A stretch of 64,000 nt of DNA, taken from contig DAOQKI010000004.1 of assembly GCA_035334485.1 (NCBI GenBank), forward strand, positions 5,459 to 69,458, in the 5' to 3' direction. Source of the DNA: Opi-474 sp035334485. Its GTDB lineage: Bacteria > Verrucomicrobiota > Verrucomicrobiia > Opitutales > Opitutaceae. Below, piece by piece: positions 51,920 through 60,760 of this stretch. Each line of letters begins with the position of its first letter. Within the stretch, counting starts at the first letter, position 1. The notes beneath the pieces are model-generated. The model was not told the DNA's origin. It did no database searches and saw only the letters and a list, made by a program, of their open reading frames with translations. The position numbers and the translations under genes are program-made.

Positions 51920-53334
51920 TCCGTCTCCTGACCGCCGAACTGTGCCGCGTGCCGCTGCGGGCGCGCATGCCGTTCCGCTACGGCATCGTGACGATGACGG
52001 AGGTGCCGCATGTCATCCTCCGTCTCACCTTTGAAATCGACGGCTTCCGCCAGGCGGGAGTCGCGGCGGATCACCTGCCGCCGAAGTGGTTCACGAAGGA
52101 TCCGGGCCGGCCGGTGACCGAGGAGATTGACGAGATGCTCGCCGTGATCCACGCGGCGGTGGCGCATGCCGGCGCGGTGCGCGCGCCGAACCCGTTCCGC
52201 TTCTGGCGGGAACTGTACGCGGCCCAGGGCGCCTGGGCGGAAGCGCGCCGACTGCCGCCGCTGCTCGCGCAGTTCGGCACGTCGCTGGTGGAGCGTGCGC
52301 TGATTGATGCCTTCTGTCAGGCGCGCTCGCTGACCCTCACCGCCGCCCTGCAGGGAAATTTCCTCGGGGTCGACCTCGGCGAACTGCACGCCCCGCTCGC
52401 GGGCTCGCGGCCGTGCGACTGGCTGCCGCAGCAACCGCCGTCCGAGGTCTTTGCGCGGCACACGGTGGGTCTCGTGGACCCGATCGAGGATGCCGACATC
52501 GCGGCCGGCGACCGGGTCGAGGACGGACTGCCGCAGTCGTTGGCGGCGTGCATCCGCTTCTACGGACTGCGGCATTTCAAAATCAAGATCGACGCCGACG
52601 TGGAACGCGCCCGCGACCGGCTGCAGCGGATCGCCGCGGTGCTGGCGCGCGAGTGCCGGGAGGGATTCGCCTTCTCCCTCGACGGCAACGAGAGCTTCCG
52701 CGACCCCGCGGGCTTTGCGGCCCAGCTGCGCGCGCTGCTGGCGGAGCCGGCGCTCCGTCCCTTCTGGCCGCACCTGCTGTTTGTCGAGCAGCCGCTCCAC
52801 CGCGAGGTCGCACTGACAACCGCGGCGGACTGGGCGGGCTGGACCGGACGGCCGCCGATCATCATCGACGAGTCCGACGCAACGATTGACAGCCTGCCGA
52901 TGGCGCTGGCGCTCGGCTACGCGGGCACGAGCCACAAGAACTGCAAGGGCGTGTTCAAGGGCGTGGCGCACGCGTGCCTGCTCATGCAGCTGCGGGCCGC
53001 GGGCCAGGCCACGATGCTCAGCGGCGAGGATCTCTCGAACGTCGGGCCCGTGGCGCTGACGCAGGACCTCGCGGTTCAGGCCGCTCTCGGCGTGACAAGC
53101 GTCGAGCGGAATGGTCATCATTATTTCGCAGGCTTGGCGCAATTCCCGCCGGTCATCCAGGAACACATGCTCACCCGACACCCGGACCTCTACACTCGCA
53201 GCGCGGCAGGCTGGCCCCGCGTCGACGTCCGGGCCGGCCGTCTCGAGCTTGGTTCTGTCCTCTCCGCACCGTTCGGCTGCGCCCCGGGTCTCGACCTCGG
53301 CGGGCTGGACGCGGTGGAGATCGGGATAGGCTGA
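51916..53334 (+). CDS. Atypical enolase-superfamily protein
   Basis: 472 aa, longer than usual for the family. A mandelate-racemase-like barrel: K222-x-K224 (HFKIKID), D256 (SLDGNES), E291 (FVEQPL) and D318/E319 (IIIDESD) supply the metal and base sites. The late region SHKNCKGVFK includes a Lys that may act as the second base, as in muconate cycloisomerase. The N-terminal capping domain is large (YGIVTMTEVPHVILRL). Substrate unknown; likely a carboxylate sugar or cyclic acid. Translationally coupled to the TonB-domain gene. Confidence 0.78.
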   Translation: MIRLLTAELCRVPLRARMPFRYGIVTMTEVPHVILRLTFEIDGFRQAGVAADHLPPKWFTKDPGRPVTEEIDEMLAVIHAAVAHAGAVRAPNPFRFWRELYAAQGAWAEARRLPPLLAQFGTSLVERALIDAFCQARSLTLTAALQGNFLGVDLGELHAPLAGSRPCDWLPQQPPSEVFARHTVGLVDPIEDADIAAGDRVEDGLPQSLAACIRFYGLRHFKIKIDADVERARDRLQRIAAVLARECREGFAFSLDGNESFRDPAGFAAQLRALLAEPALRPFWPHLLFVEQPLHREVALTTAADWAGWTGRPPIIIDESDATIDSLPMALALGYAGTSHKNCKGVFKGVAHACLLMQLRAAGQATMLSGEDLSNVGPVALTQDLAVQAALGVTSVERNGHHYFAGLAQFPPVIQEHMLTRHPDLYTRSAAGWPRVDVRAGRLELGSVLSAPFGCAPGLDLGGLDAVEIGIG

Positions 53335-53407
53335 GCCGCGCGACGGACCGACCCCTGCGCCGCGACCTTCCGGCGCCGACGTCCTACTTGCCACTTGTCA
53401 CTCCGTG

Positions 53408-53424
53408 GGTTGTCCGCGACAACC
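53408..53424 (+). other. Hairpin between enolase-like gene and tRNA
   Basis: GGTTGTC (53408-53414) and GACAACC (53418-53424), 3-nt loop. It may separate the two transcripts, but there is no T-run. Confidence 0.3.
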
Positions 53425-53435
53425 TCCGTCACCCC

Positions 53436-53511
53436 GGGCCGATAGCTTAATGGTTAAAGCAGAGGACTCATAATCCTTTGAGTCTGGGTTCGAATCCCAG
53501 TCGGCCCACCA
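53436..53511 (+). tRNA. tRNA-Ile(CAT), with encoded CCA
   Basis: Cloverleaf with 7-bp acceptor (GGGCCGA/TCGGCCC), D stem GCTT/AAGC, anticodon stem GAGGA/TCCTT and 7-nt loop CTCATAA, anticodon CAT at 53469-53471, and a TTCGAAT T-loop. CTCATAA and the overall layout match the tRNA-Ile2 type, whose C34 is changed to lysidine by TilS to read AUA, more than elongator or initiator Met. The CCA end is encoded at 53509-53511. Confidence 0.93.
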
Positions 53512-53622
53512 GGGCGCCGTTGGCGCCAAGGATCAGGGTCGAAGAGCCAAGTTACAGGTCTTTCAGCCGCCGGAAATGAGCGCGTGGTCCCTGGAAATGT
53601 CCGTTCTCCGTTTCTCACCCCC

Positions 53623-54930
53623 ATGTTCGCTTCAGAATCCCAGTCTTCTACGTCCAACTCGGACTCGGCCGGCGCCGAGTCCGCCCAAGTCTCCGCCCAG
53701 CAGTGGAAGTGGTCCGCGCTGGCCGGCATGGCGTCGTATCTCGACGCCGGCTCGATCGTGGCGCTCGGCGCGGGTCTCGCGCTGTTCCAGATCGAGTTCC
53801 ACCTCGATAACCTGGCGGTCGGCGCCCTGACCGCGATCGGCCCCAACGCCATTGGCTGCGCCCTCGGTGCGCTCATTGGCGGCTGGCTGGGCGACCGGCT
53901 CGGCCGGAAGCGCATCTACCAGTGGGACCTGCTCGTCTACGCGGCGGGCATTCTCGCCATCGCCTTCGCGATGAGCCCGATGATGCTCTTTACGGGCACG
54001 TTTGTGGTCGGCGTCGCGGTCGGCGCGGATGTCCCGACCTCGCTCGCGCTGGTCGGCGAGTTCGCCCCGGCCAAAGCGCGCGGCAAGCTGCTCGGCTTCA
54101 CCCAGGTGGCGTGGTGTCTCGGCCCCGTGATCGTCCTGTGGCTCGCGGTGGCCCTCGCGCCGCTCGGTCTGCTCGGGATCCGGATCGTGTTCCTGCACCT
54201 GTTCGTGGTGGCGATGGTCACGTGGGCGCTGCGCCGGGGCCTGACGGAGTCCGCGCGCTGGAAGGCCGCGGCGGGCGCCGCCGGCGCGGTCCGGCACCAG
54301 GTGGGCGCGCTGTTCCGGGGTGCGAATTTCCGGGCGCTGGCCTGGACCGGGACCATCTACCTGTTCTGGGGACTCGCCGCCGGCACGGCCGGCATCTTCA
54401 ACCCGTACTTCATCCGCACGCTCAACGCCGGCGGGCAGGCCGCGAGCGTCGCGCTCGCAAGCGCGGGGTTCATCATCTCGCTCACGGTCACGATCACCGT
54501 CTTCATGCGCCATGCTGACCGGGGTCACGCGACTCGGCGCCGGCTCTGGGCGACCGGCGCGGTCATGCAGGGCGTGGCCTACGCGCTGTTCCTCGTGCTG
54601 CCCTTCAGCATCCCGACGATCATCGCGAACATCGCGCTCTTCGCCGCGGGCGGCTCGTTGGCCGGCGAGGCCTTCTACAAGGTCTTCAGCCAGGAGCTGT
54701 TTCCCACCATGCTCCGCGGCACCGCGCAGGGTTTCACCTTCGGCGTCGCCCGCGTGATGCTGGGAATCTGGAGCTTCTTCGTACCCGCGCTCGCCAGCGC
54801 CGGCATCGCGCCGGTGGCGGGACTGCTCACGCTGTTCCTCGTGGTCAGCGGCGTGGTCGGCTACGCCTTCATGCCGGACACTTCCGGCAAGTCGCTCGAG
54901 CAGATCGAGGCCGAGCGGGGCGGCAGCTAG
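53623..54930 (+). CDS. MFS transporter (sugar-porter/aromatic-acid type)
   Basis: 435 aa from ATG 53623 (MFASESQSS); the preceding 13 residues of the frame are unlikely to be coding. About twelve membrane helices. The loop motif GGWLGDRLGRKRIY between helices 2 and 3 and GEFAPAKARGKLLG after helix 4 are hallmarks of the sugar porter and related families. A short conserved LFPTMLRGTAQGFTFG repeats the second-half motif. The substrate is probably a sugar or small organic acid. It lies alone between the tRNA and the VOC gene. Confidence 0.85.
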   Translation: MFASESQSSTSNSDSAGAESAQVSAQQWKWSALAGMASYLDAGSIVALGAGLALFQIEFHLDNLAVGALTAIGPNAIGCALGALIGGWLGDRLGRKRIYQWDLLVYAAGILAIAFAMSPMMLFTGTFVVGVAVGADVPTSLALVGEFAPAKARGKLLGFTQVAWCLGPVIVLWLAVALAPLGLLGIRIVFLHLFVVAMVTWALRRGLTESARWKAAAGAAGAVRHQVGALFRGANFRALAWTGTIYLFWGLAAGTAGIFNPYFIRTLNAGGQAASVALASAGFIISLTVTITVFMRHADRGHATRRRLWATGAVMQGVAYALFLVLPFSIPTIIANIALFAAGGSLAGEAFYKVFSQELFPTMLRGTAQGFTFGVARVMLGIWSFFVPALASAGIAPVAGLLTLFLVVSGVVGYAFMPDTSGKSLEQIEAERGGS

Positions 54931-55000
54931 GCGTCCCGGTCCCGCACGGGCGCGGAAAAACCCCTTGCTGGCAGCGACCGGGATTTCACGATGGCGCGCA

Positions 55001-55459
55001 ATGATCCGCGCCATCGACCACCTGAACATCGTTGTGTCCGACTTGGAGCGCTCGGTCCGCTTCTACACCGAGGTGCTCGGCTTCCGGAAGATGAAGGAGG
55101 CGCGGCTCGAGGGCGAGTGGATCGACCGCGTGGTCGGTCTCACGGGCGTGCGGGCCCGGGTTGCCTACGTGGTGGCGCCGGCCGGCGAGCCGCGCGTCGA
55201 GCTGCTCTGCTATGACCGACCGACCGGCGCTGCGGTCCCCGCCAACTCCGCGGCGAACACGCCGGGCCTGCGGCATGTCGCGCTCCGGGTCGACCACATG
55301 GACGCGATGTGCGCCCGGCTCCAGGCCGCCGGCGTGAAACTCTTCCATGCTCCCGTGAAAGTCCCCGCCGGGGTGGTCAGCCACGACGCCGGCGAGAAGA
55401 CGCTCGTGTATTTCCTCGACCCCGACGGTGTCATCCTGGAGCTGGCGCAGTACAGGTAA
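55001..55459 (+). CDS. VOC-family (glyoxalase/bleomycin-resistance) protein
   Basis: 152 aa from ATG 55001. Two beta-alpha-beta-beta-beta modules: AIDHLNIVVSDLERSVRFYTEVLGF (metal His at residue 7) and LRHVALRVDHMDAMCARL (second His), ending with FLDPDGVILELAQ (metal Glu). These proteins bind a divalent metal and act as isomerases, lyases or dioxygenases, or bind drugs. The reaction cannot be called. The 3' side carries a long palindrome. Confidence 0.85.
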   Translation: MIRAIDHLNIVVSDLERSVRFYTEVLGFRKMKEARLEGEWIDRVVGLTGVRARVAYVVAPAGEPRVELLCYDRPTGAAVPANSAANTPGLRHVALRVDHMDAMCARLQAAGVKLFHAPVKVPAGVVSHDAGEKTLVYFLDPDGVILELAQYR

Positions 55460-55466
55460 CTGGGGG

Positions 55467-55615
55467 AAGTAACAGGTGACAGGGGCTAGGTAGCAGGAAG
55501 ATAGCGGGTGACGCCCGGAGGCTAAGGCGTCGGACCACTTGGCAAAGACCTGACCAGCTGGCGCGAAAATCGCGCGGTGTCTTCCTGATACCTGCGCACC
55601 TGAACCCTGTTACTT
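55467..55615. repeat. 149-nt imperfect palindrome (intergenic element 7)
   Basis: AAGTAACAGG (55467-55476) is perfectly inverted as CCTGTTACTT (55606-55615); inside, phrases such as GTGACAGG and TAGCAGGAAG are mirrored by CTTCCTGATACCTG. It fills the gap between the convergent VOC and rhaT genes. Confidence 0.7.
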
Positions 55616-55628
55616 GCCGCGCACGGCT

Positions 55629-56675
55629 CTAGCGCGGCGCCGCGAGATAGTTCCCGTAGCTGATCAGTCCGACGGCGCCGAGCAGAAGGGAGATCGCGGA
55701 GGTCACCATGACCTTGGTTGATAGCCGGCAGGCCTTCCACTCGCCGATCGCCACGCCGAAGCCGCAGCTGAGGAGGATCAGGATGATCATGTGGATCGCC
55801 CAGCTGGAGAACTTGAAGTCGCCCATGCGCACGTGGCCAAGGCCGTAGAAGAAAAACTGGAGGTACCACAGCAGCCCGGTGAGGGCCGAAAACGCGTAGT
55901 TGCGGGCGAGGCTGGCGTCGCCGGCGGAGCCGAAATCCCCCAGCGAGCGGTCGCGCCGGATCAGCCAGAGGCAGTAGACGAGCGTCGTGGTGAACGCGCC
56001 GCTGTTTGAAAACAGGTAGATGACGTTGCCCTGGAAGTGGCCGGCGCCGTGGGCGGCTGCGACGTCCGCGACCGGCTGACCCGCCGCGAGCGAGAAGCTG
56101 AACACCGCGGAGAGGACGCCCGCGAGCAGGACGATGGGGAGACCGAGCCGGGGATTAAAGGCCGTGACCCCGACCTTGGACGCGAGTTCGCGTTCCTTTC
56201 GGAAACCGGCGAACCCGGTCACGACCATGGCCCCGCCGCCCAGCAGGACGCCAGCGACCACGAAGATGCCGGCGGTGCTGCTGAGCGTGGACCCGAGCGT
56301 GCCCTCGAGGACAGGCGGGAGCAGCGTGCCGAGCACGCACGACACGCCGATGGCGAGCGCGTACGTGAGCGAGTAGCCGATGTGCCGGATCGCGATGCCA
56401 AAGGCGATGCCGCCCACGCCGTAGAGCACGCCGAGCAGGTACGACTTCAGCATCGCGTCGCCCGGCGCCTCGTGCAGCACGACGAAGAGATCGGGGATGG
56501 TGAACCACGCGAAGATCCACGGCAGAATCAGCCAGCAGCCCGACGCCTGGACCAGCCAGTACGTCTGCCACCGCCAGTTCTTCACGTAGTGCTGCGGGGC
56601 GTAGCAGAGGGCTGCGCTGGCGGCGCCGACTGCGTGAAAGAGCGTACCAGTGATGGGCGAGATCTGGGAGTCCAT
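55629..56675 (-). CDS. rhaT: L-rhamnose/proton symporter
   Basis: 348 aa from ATG 56675, close to the RhaT family length. About ten membrane segments. Family motifs are LFHAVGAASAALCYAPQHYVKNWRWQTYWLVQAS, IFAWFTIPDLF, VLYGVGGIAFGIAIRHIGYSLTYALAIG and FFYGLGHVRMGDFKFSSWAIHM. RhaT imports L-rhamnose and related 6-deoxyhexoses with H+. Other rhamnose genes are not next to it, so its substrate here may be a different deoxysugar. Both flanks are intergenic palindromes. Confidence 0.92.
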   Translation of the reverse strand: MDSQISPITGTLFHAVGAASAALCYAPQHYVKNWRWQTYWLVQASGCWLILPWIFAWFTIPDLFVVLHEAPGDAMLKSYLLGVLYGVGGIAFGIAIRHIGYSLTYALAIGVSCVLGTLLPPVLEGTLGSTLSSTAGIFVVAGVLLGGGAMVVTGFAGFRKERELASKVGVTAFNPRLGLPIVLLAGVLSAVFSFSLAAGQPVADVAAAHGAGHFQGNVIYLFSNSGAFTTTLVYCLWLIRRDRSLGDFGSAGDASLARNYAFSALTGLLWYLQFFFYGLGHVRMGDFKFSSWAIHMIILILLSCGFGVAIGEWKACRLSTKVMVTSAISLLLGAVGLISYGNYLAAPR

Positions 56676-56686
56676 GGGGTGGTGGA

Positions 56687-56872
56687 CAAGTAACAGGTAA
56701 CAGAAAAGCAGGTGACAGGAAGCTGGCGGCACCAGCCAAGGGCTGGGAGTTGGCCGGTGCAAGAAACCATATGTAGACCGGCAGGGCGTCCCGTCCGGTC
56801 GCTTAGCGGCTCCGCCCGACAAATCCCCGCTCGATTCCTGCTACCTGTACCCTGCTCCCTGCCACCTGCCTG
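56687..56872. repeat. Loose palindrome of the AGTAACAGGT family (intergenic element 8)
   Basis: AAGTAACAGGTAACAG on the left and CTACCTGTACCCTGCTCCC on the right are degenerate inverted phrases like those of element 7, but poorly matched. It covers most of the 221-bp gap between rhaT and the POT transporter. Confidence 0.45.
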
Positions 56873-56896
56873 AGCGCGCCGCGCTCAGGATCAGGC

Positions 56897-58471
56897 TCAC
56901 GCATTCATGTCGCTCCAACGGCGGGCCATCCGGCCGAAGATCCACAGGGCGATGGCGGCGACCACGCCGACCGCGGCAAACGGGATCCAGACATAGAGGT
57001 GGGGATGGTAGGTGTCCCAAAGCAGGTGCGTCGCCGCCGTGGCGTCGAGGCCCGTGACTTCCTGCAGCTTGACCATCGCCTGGGTGCGCGGGACACCGAG
57101 CAGACCCTCGAGGGCGGTGACGTCGCCGTTCCAGGTTCGCCCGGCGCCGAGCGGCGTTTTCTCCGCGAGATACCGCAGCGCGAGCCCGGCCTTCTCGCCG
57201 TAGTGTCCGTAGACGAAGCCCGCGATCTGCGACCCGGCGTAGACGCCGACGCCAACCGGGATGTTCACGTAGCCGAGGTAGAGACCCTTCTTGCCGGGCG
57301 GCGCGATGAGGGCGAGGTACTCGCTCTTCTTCGGGCCCGTGGCCATCTCGCCGAGCGAGAAGAACAGGATGCCGAGGACGAGAATCCAGGCACTGGTCGT
57401 GAAGCCGGCCACGAGCACGCCGATGGTGGCGAGCATCATGCCGAACAGCATCGCGGTGAGCGTGCGGAGATGGCGCGTGAGCCAGGCGACGCCGACCACG
57501 CCGATGATGATAAAGAAGGCGTTCGCGCTGAGCAGCACCTGCTGCGGGATCATCGGGCCGCGCGGGGTCTGCTGCACGAGCGACCGGTACAGCAGGTCCG
57601 GCAGCCAGCGCAGACCTTCTGCCATGTCACGGCTGTCCACCCAGTCGGCGATGAAGTTCGGCTGGAGGTCCCACAGTTGGTACATCATCAGCCAGAAGCA
57701 CGACATGATCGCCATCCAGGCGAGCAGCCGCGGCTCCAGGATGCCGCGCAGGGTGCGGACCAGCACCGCGCCGATCGACTCGGTCTTGGACGCGCCGCTC
57801 GGCGTGTCGGTGAGGACGAGCAGGAGCACGAGGTTGAACGCGGTGAACACCGCCGACGCGATGAACAGGTTGCGCCAGGCCTCGGGGGATTGCGCCGCCG
57901 CGTGAAACGGCCCGGGCAGCAGCGCGCTCAACGCGAGCAGCAGGGAGGGCAGGTAGTGGCCGACGAACGCCCCGACGTTGACCACCCAGTAGAACAGGCC
58001 CCAGCCCACCGAGGAGTTTTCCTTGGTGAGGTTGAGCGCCAGCGCGCCCTGGATGCTCGGCTTGAAAAACGCCGTGCCGGTCGCGAGCACGAGGATGCCC
58101 GCGAAGAAGCCCCAGTAGTTGCTGACGAACGGGACGTCGCGGAGGAAGGCGATCATCAGGTAGCCGGCCATCATGAGCACCACCGAGAAACCCAGCGTGC
58201 GCTTGAAGCCGAACCGGTCGGCGAACCCGCCGGTCACGATCGGCAGCAGCGACGAGAATGCCGCCCACCACGCGTAGATGGTGCCCTTGTCCATCGCCGT
58301 CAGGTGCAGGGAGCCGGGATTGTCGGCCTGCATGATGTAGATCGGTGCCATCACGCGCAGGTTGTAGTACGCGAGGCGCTCCCACATCTCGATCGTGTTG
58401 AGCGTCCAGAAGACGCGGCCGAACTTCGGTTTCGCCGGGGCGGCCGCCAGCGGGTCGGGGGTGGAACTCAT
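56897..58471 (-). CDS. POT-family (peptide/nitrate) proton-dependent transporter
   Basis: 524 aa from ATG 58471. The N-terminal FGRVFWTLNTIEMWERLAYYNLRVM contains the POT ExxERFxYY-like site (here EMWERLAYYN). GGFADRFGFKRTLGF lies between helices 2 and 3, and FFKPSIQGALA after helix 5. POT carriers import di- and tripeptides with protons. The length and 12-14 helices fit. The C-terminal part includes a large loop near residues 430-470 (AEKTPLGAGRTW). Confidence 0.88.
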   Translation of the reverse strand: MSSTPDPLAAAPAKPKFGRVFWTLNTIEMWERLAYYNLRVMAPIYIMQADNPGSLHLTAMDKGTIYAWWAAFSSLLPIVTGGFADRFGFKRTLGFSVVLMMAGYLMIAFLRDVPFVSNYWGFFAGILVLATGTAFFKPSIQGALALNLTKENSSVGWGLFYWVVNVGAFVGHYLPSLLLALSALLPGPFHAAAQSPEAWRNLFIASAVFTAFNLVLLLVLTDTPSGASKTESIGAVLVRTLRGILEPRLLAWMAIMSCFWLMMYQLWDLQPNFIADWVDSRDMAEGLRWLPDLLYRSLVQQTPRGPMIPQQVLLSANAFFIIIGVVGVAWLTRHLRTLTAMLFGMMLATIGVLVAGFTTSAWILVLGILFFSLGEMATGPKKSEYLALIAPPGKKGLYLGYVNIPVGVGVYAGSQIAGFVYGHYGEKAGLALRYLAEKTPLGAGRTWNGDVTALEGLLGVPRTQAMVKLQEVTGLDATAATHLLWDTYHPHLYVWIPFAAVGVVAAIALWIFGRMARRWSDMNA

Positions 58472-58560
58472 CGGGGGGATGGTTCGTCCGACGCTGGGGC
58501 GGCATCCGCCAGTGGGCAAGGGCGATGTCGGCGCGCGGCGGCGCCGGAGACTCCCGCCGC

Positions 58561-58890
58561 TCAGGTCCGCTCCATCACGCGTTTCTGCTCACCGGGCTCC
58601 GGGAAGAACATCGTCGGCGGCCGGGTGTTGAAACGGTAGTCCAGCCACGCTCCGAGGATCAGCACGAGGCCGAGGATGCCCAGCAGCCAGAACCCGAAGA
58701 AATAGCCGGCCTGCATCAGCACACCCAGCACCATGCCGAAACGGTCCAGGCCGCGCATCGTCTTCTGACCCTCGATGACATAGCCGCGCCGCTGCGACGG
58801 GATGATCTTCCAGCCACGGTTGAGCCAGATCCGGACCTCGGAGGGGACTGCATCATCCGGCTCCGGAGAATTGGCGGTGATCAGGGCCAT
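58561..58890 (-). CDS. Small membrane protein of unknown function
   Basis: 109 aa from ATG 58890. Two adjoining hydrophobic segments near residues 50-80 (VLGVLMQAGYFFGFWLLGILGLVLILGAWLDY) lie between polar ends. No family recognised. Located 89 bp before the POT transporter gene on the same strand; coding is supported by frame length and codon use only. Confidence 0.5.
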   Translation of the reverse strand: MALITANSPEPDDAVPSEVRIWLNRGWKIIPSQRRGYVIEGQKTMRGLDRFGMVLGVLMQAGYFFGFWLLGILGLVLILGAWLDYRFNTRPPTMFFPEPGEQKRVMERT

Positions 58891-59019
58891 GGCGGGGAGG
58901 GGACGGGCCGGAGCGTGGGTCAAGATTCCGCCGACGGCAAGACTGGTGCGATGGGCGGCCAATTCAATTTGGCCGAGCGGTCTGGGGTAGGCACCCCAAC
59001 TGGCGGCCCGCTGGGCGTC

Positions 59020-59664
59020 TCAGGCCCCCGGATCCGGCTCGCGCAGCGTCGTGGTCCGCCAGTTGAACGCAATGGCGAGCGCGCGGAAGACAAACGTCAG
59101 GGCGATCGCCGCGAGCGCGGCCGGGGTCGCCGCCACCTCGAGCTTCACCGTCAGGAAGACAAAGAGCACGGCCCCGGCGAGCGCCGTCAGCACGTAAAAC
59201 TGGCCGGGCTTGAACACCAGCGGCTCCTCGCCGGTGAGCAGGTCGCGCAGCAGGCCGCCGCCGGAGGCGTTCACCACGCCGACCAGCACCGCGGCCGGCA
59301 CCGCCAGCCCCGCGAGCAGCGCCTTCTGCGTGCCGAAGGCCGCGTACGCCCCGAGCCCCAGCGCGTCGATCACCGCCACCACCCGGTGGAACCGCCGCAG
59401 GTGGCCGCCCGCGAACGCGCCGCCGATCGTCGCGGCCAGCACCACCTCGATGTAGCGCGGGTCGGTGAGCAGCGGCGTCGGCGCGGGCCCCGGGATGAAC
59501 ACGCCGTCGCGGACCAGCGCGCCGCCGAGTCCCGAGGCGAGCGCGAGGAAGAACATGCCGACGATGTCGTAGCCGCGCCGCGTCGCGACCAGCGTCCCGG
59601 TCAGCGCGAACGCAAACGTGGCCCCGAGGTCGATGACGACCGGCAGCTGGAAGGCGCCCGGCAT
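59020..59664 (-). CDS. UPF0126 / TRIC-like cation channel protein
   Basis: 214 aa. Seven membrane segments in two repeats, with FAFALTGTLVATRRGYDIVGMFFLALASGLGGALVRD and AFGTQKALLAGL, and the second-half NASGGGLLRDLL. These are the glycine-rich half-repeat motifs of the UPF0126 family (E. coli YicG, related to trimeric intracellular cation channels). Probably a monovalent cation channel. Start and asparaginase stop overlap at base 59664. Confidence 0.88.
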   Translation of the reverse strand: MPGAFQLPVVIDLGATFAFALTGTLVATRRGYDIVGMFFLALASGLGGALVRDGVFIPGPAPTPLLTDPRYIEVVLAATIGGAFAGGHLRRFHRVVAVIDALGLGAYAAFGTQKALLAGLAVPAAVLVGVVNASGGGLLRDLLTGEEPLVFKPGQFYVLTALAGAVLFVFLTVKLEVAATPAALAAIALTFVFRALAIAFNWRTTTLREPDPGA

Positions 59665-60665
59665 CAGTAGCGGTAGAACATCGCCTGCAGTGCCGCCGGC
59701 GCGGCGGTGCGCGTCAGGCCCAGCATCAGGAGCACGCGCGCCTTCTGCGGGTTGAGTTCGTCGGCGGCGATGAAGCCGAGCTCGTCGTCGGGGATCTCGA
59801 TGTTCCGCTCGATCACGCCGCCCCCGGTGCGGGAGCTGCGCACGACCGCGACGCCCGCCCGCGCCGCCGCGGCGCAGGCCGCGAGCGCGTTGGCGTGGAG
59901 GTTGCCGTCACCGACGCCCGCCACCACCAGGCCGCGGGCCCCGGCGCGGACCGCCGCGTCGACCAGCTCGCGGCCCATGCCGGCGTGGGCGTACACGATG
60001 TCAACCCGCGGTAGCGCGGCGGGCAGGGCGCCGGCGAACTCGCTCTGGGCCGTGTGGCTGCGCACCGGCGGCGCATAGAGGTGGAGGCGACCCGCGTGCA
60101 CCAGGCCGGCGAGGCCGCGGTGCGTCGCCTTGAACGTGCCGACCTGCGTCGTGTTGGTCTTGGCCACCTCGCGGGCGAAATGGATCTCGTCGTTCGCGAC
60201 GACCAGCACGCCGCGCCCGGCCGTCTCGGGATGTGCCGCGACCGCCACCGCGTTGTAGAGGTTCATCGGGCCGTCGGCGCTCATCTCCGTGGCCGGCCGC
60301 ATCGCCCCGACCAGCACCACCGGCTTCGCGCTCGGCACCACGAGATTCAGGAAATAGCCGGTCTCCTCCATCGTGTCCGTGCCGTGGGTGATCACCACCG
60401 CGGCGATGTCCGGGTCGGCCAGCGCCGCCGCCGTGCGCGCGGCCAGCTTCAGCCAGACGGCATCGTCCATGTCCTGGCTGCCGATCGCCGCGACCTGCTC
60501 GACCTCGAGCCGCGCCAGCGTCGCGAGCTGCGGCACCGCGCTCACGAGCGCGTCGATCGAGAACGCCGCGGCCTGGTAGCCGCGCGAGCCGACCGTCTGG
60601 GCGCCGGCGATGGTGCCGCCGGTGGCGAGGACGCGGATGCGGGGAAGCGGTGAGGACGGGGCCAT
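59664..60665 (-). CDS. ansB: L-asparaginase (type II-like)
   Basis: 333 aa. Deamidates asparagine to aspartate and ammonia. Two catalytic Thr motifs are intact: ATGGTIAG (T18) and HGTDTMEE (residues 94-101). GAMRPATEMSADGPMNLYNAV and TTQVGTFKATHRG are typical of the family. No signal peptide is seen, so it is cytoplasmic despite the type II sequence. Divergent from the alpha-galactosidase-like gene. Confidence 0.93.
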   Translation of the reverse strand: MAPSSPLPRIRVLATGGTIAGAQTVGSRGYQAAAFSIDALVSAVPQLATLARLEVEQVAAIGSQDMDDAVWLKLAARTAAALADPDIAAVVITHGTDTMEETGYFLNLVVPSAKPVVLVGAMRPATEMSADGPMNLYNAVAVAAHPETAGRGVLVVANDEIHFAREVAKTNTTQVGTFKATHRGLAGLVHAGRLHLYAPPVRSHTAQSEFAGALPAALPRVDIVYAHAGMGRELVDAAVRAGARGLVVAGVGDGNLHANALAACAAAARAGVAVVRSSRTGGGVIERNIEIPDDELGFIAADELNPQKARVLLMLGLTRTAAPAALQAMFYRY

Positions 60666-60760
60666 GGACGCGACAGTACAGGCCGCGCGGCGGATGAAAA
60701 TACAGAACGCGTCCGCACTCTGCGCTGGCCTGCCCGTGCCCGCCGCGAGAATCTGCCGGG

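Noticed and set aside
53436..53511. tRNA-Met assignment for the CAT anticodon
   Set aside because: The anticodon loop CTCATAA and surrounding positions match the tRNA-Ile2 pattern better; formal scoring could still revise this.
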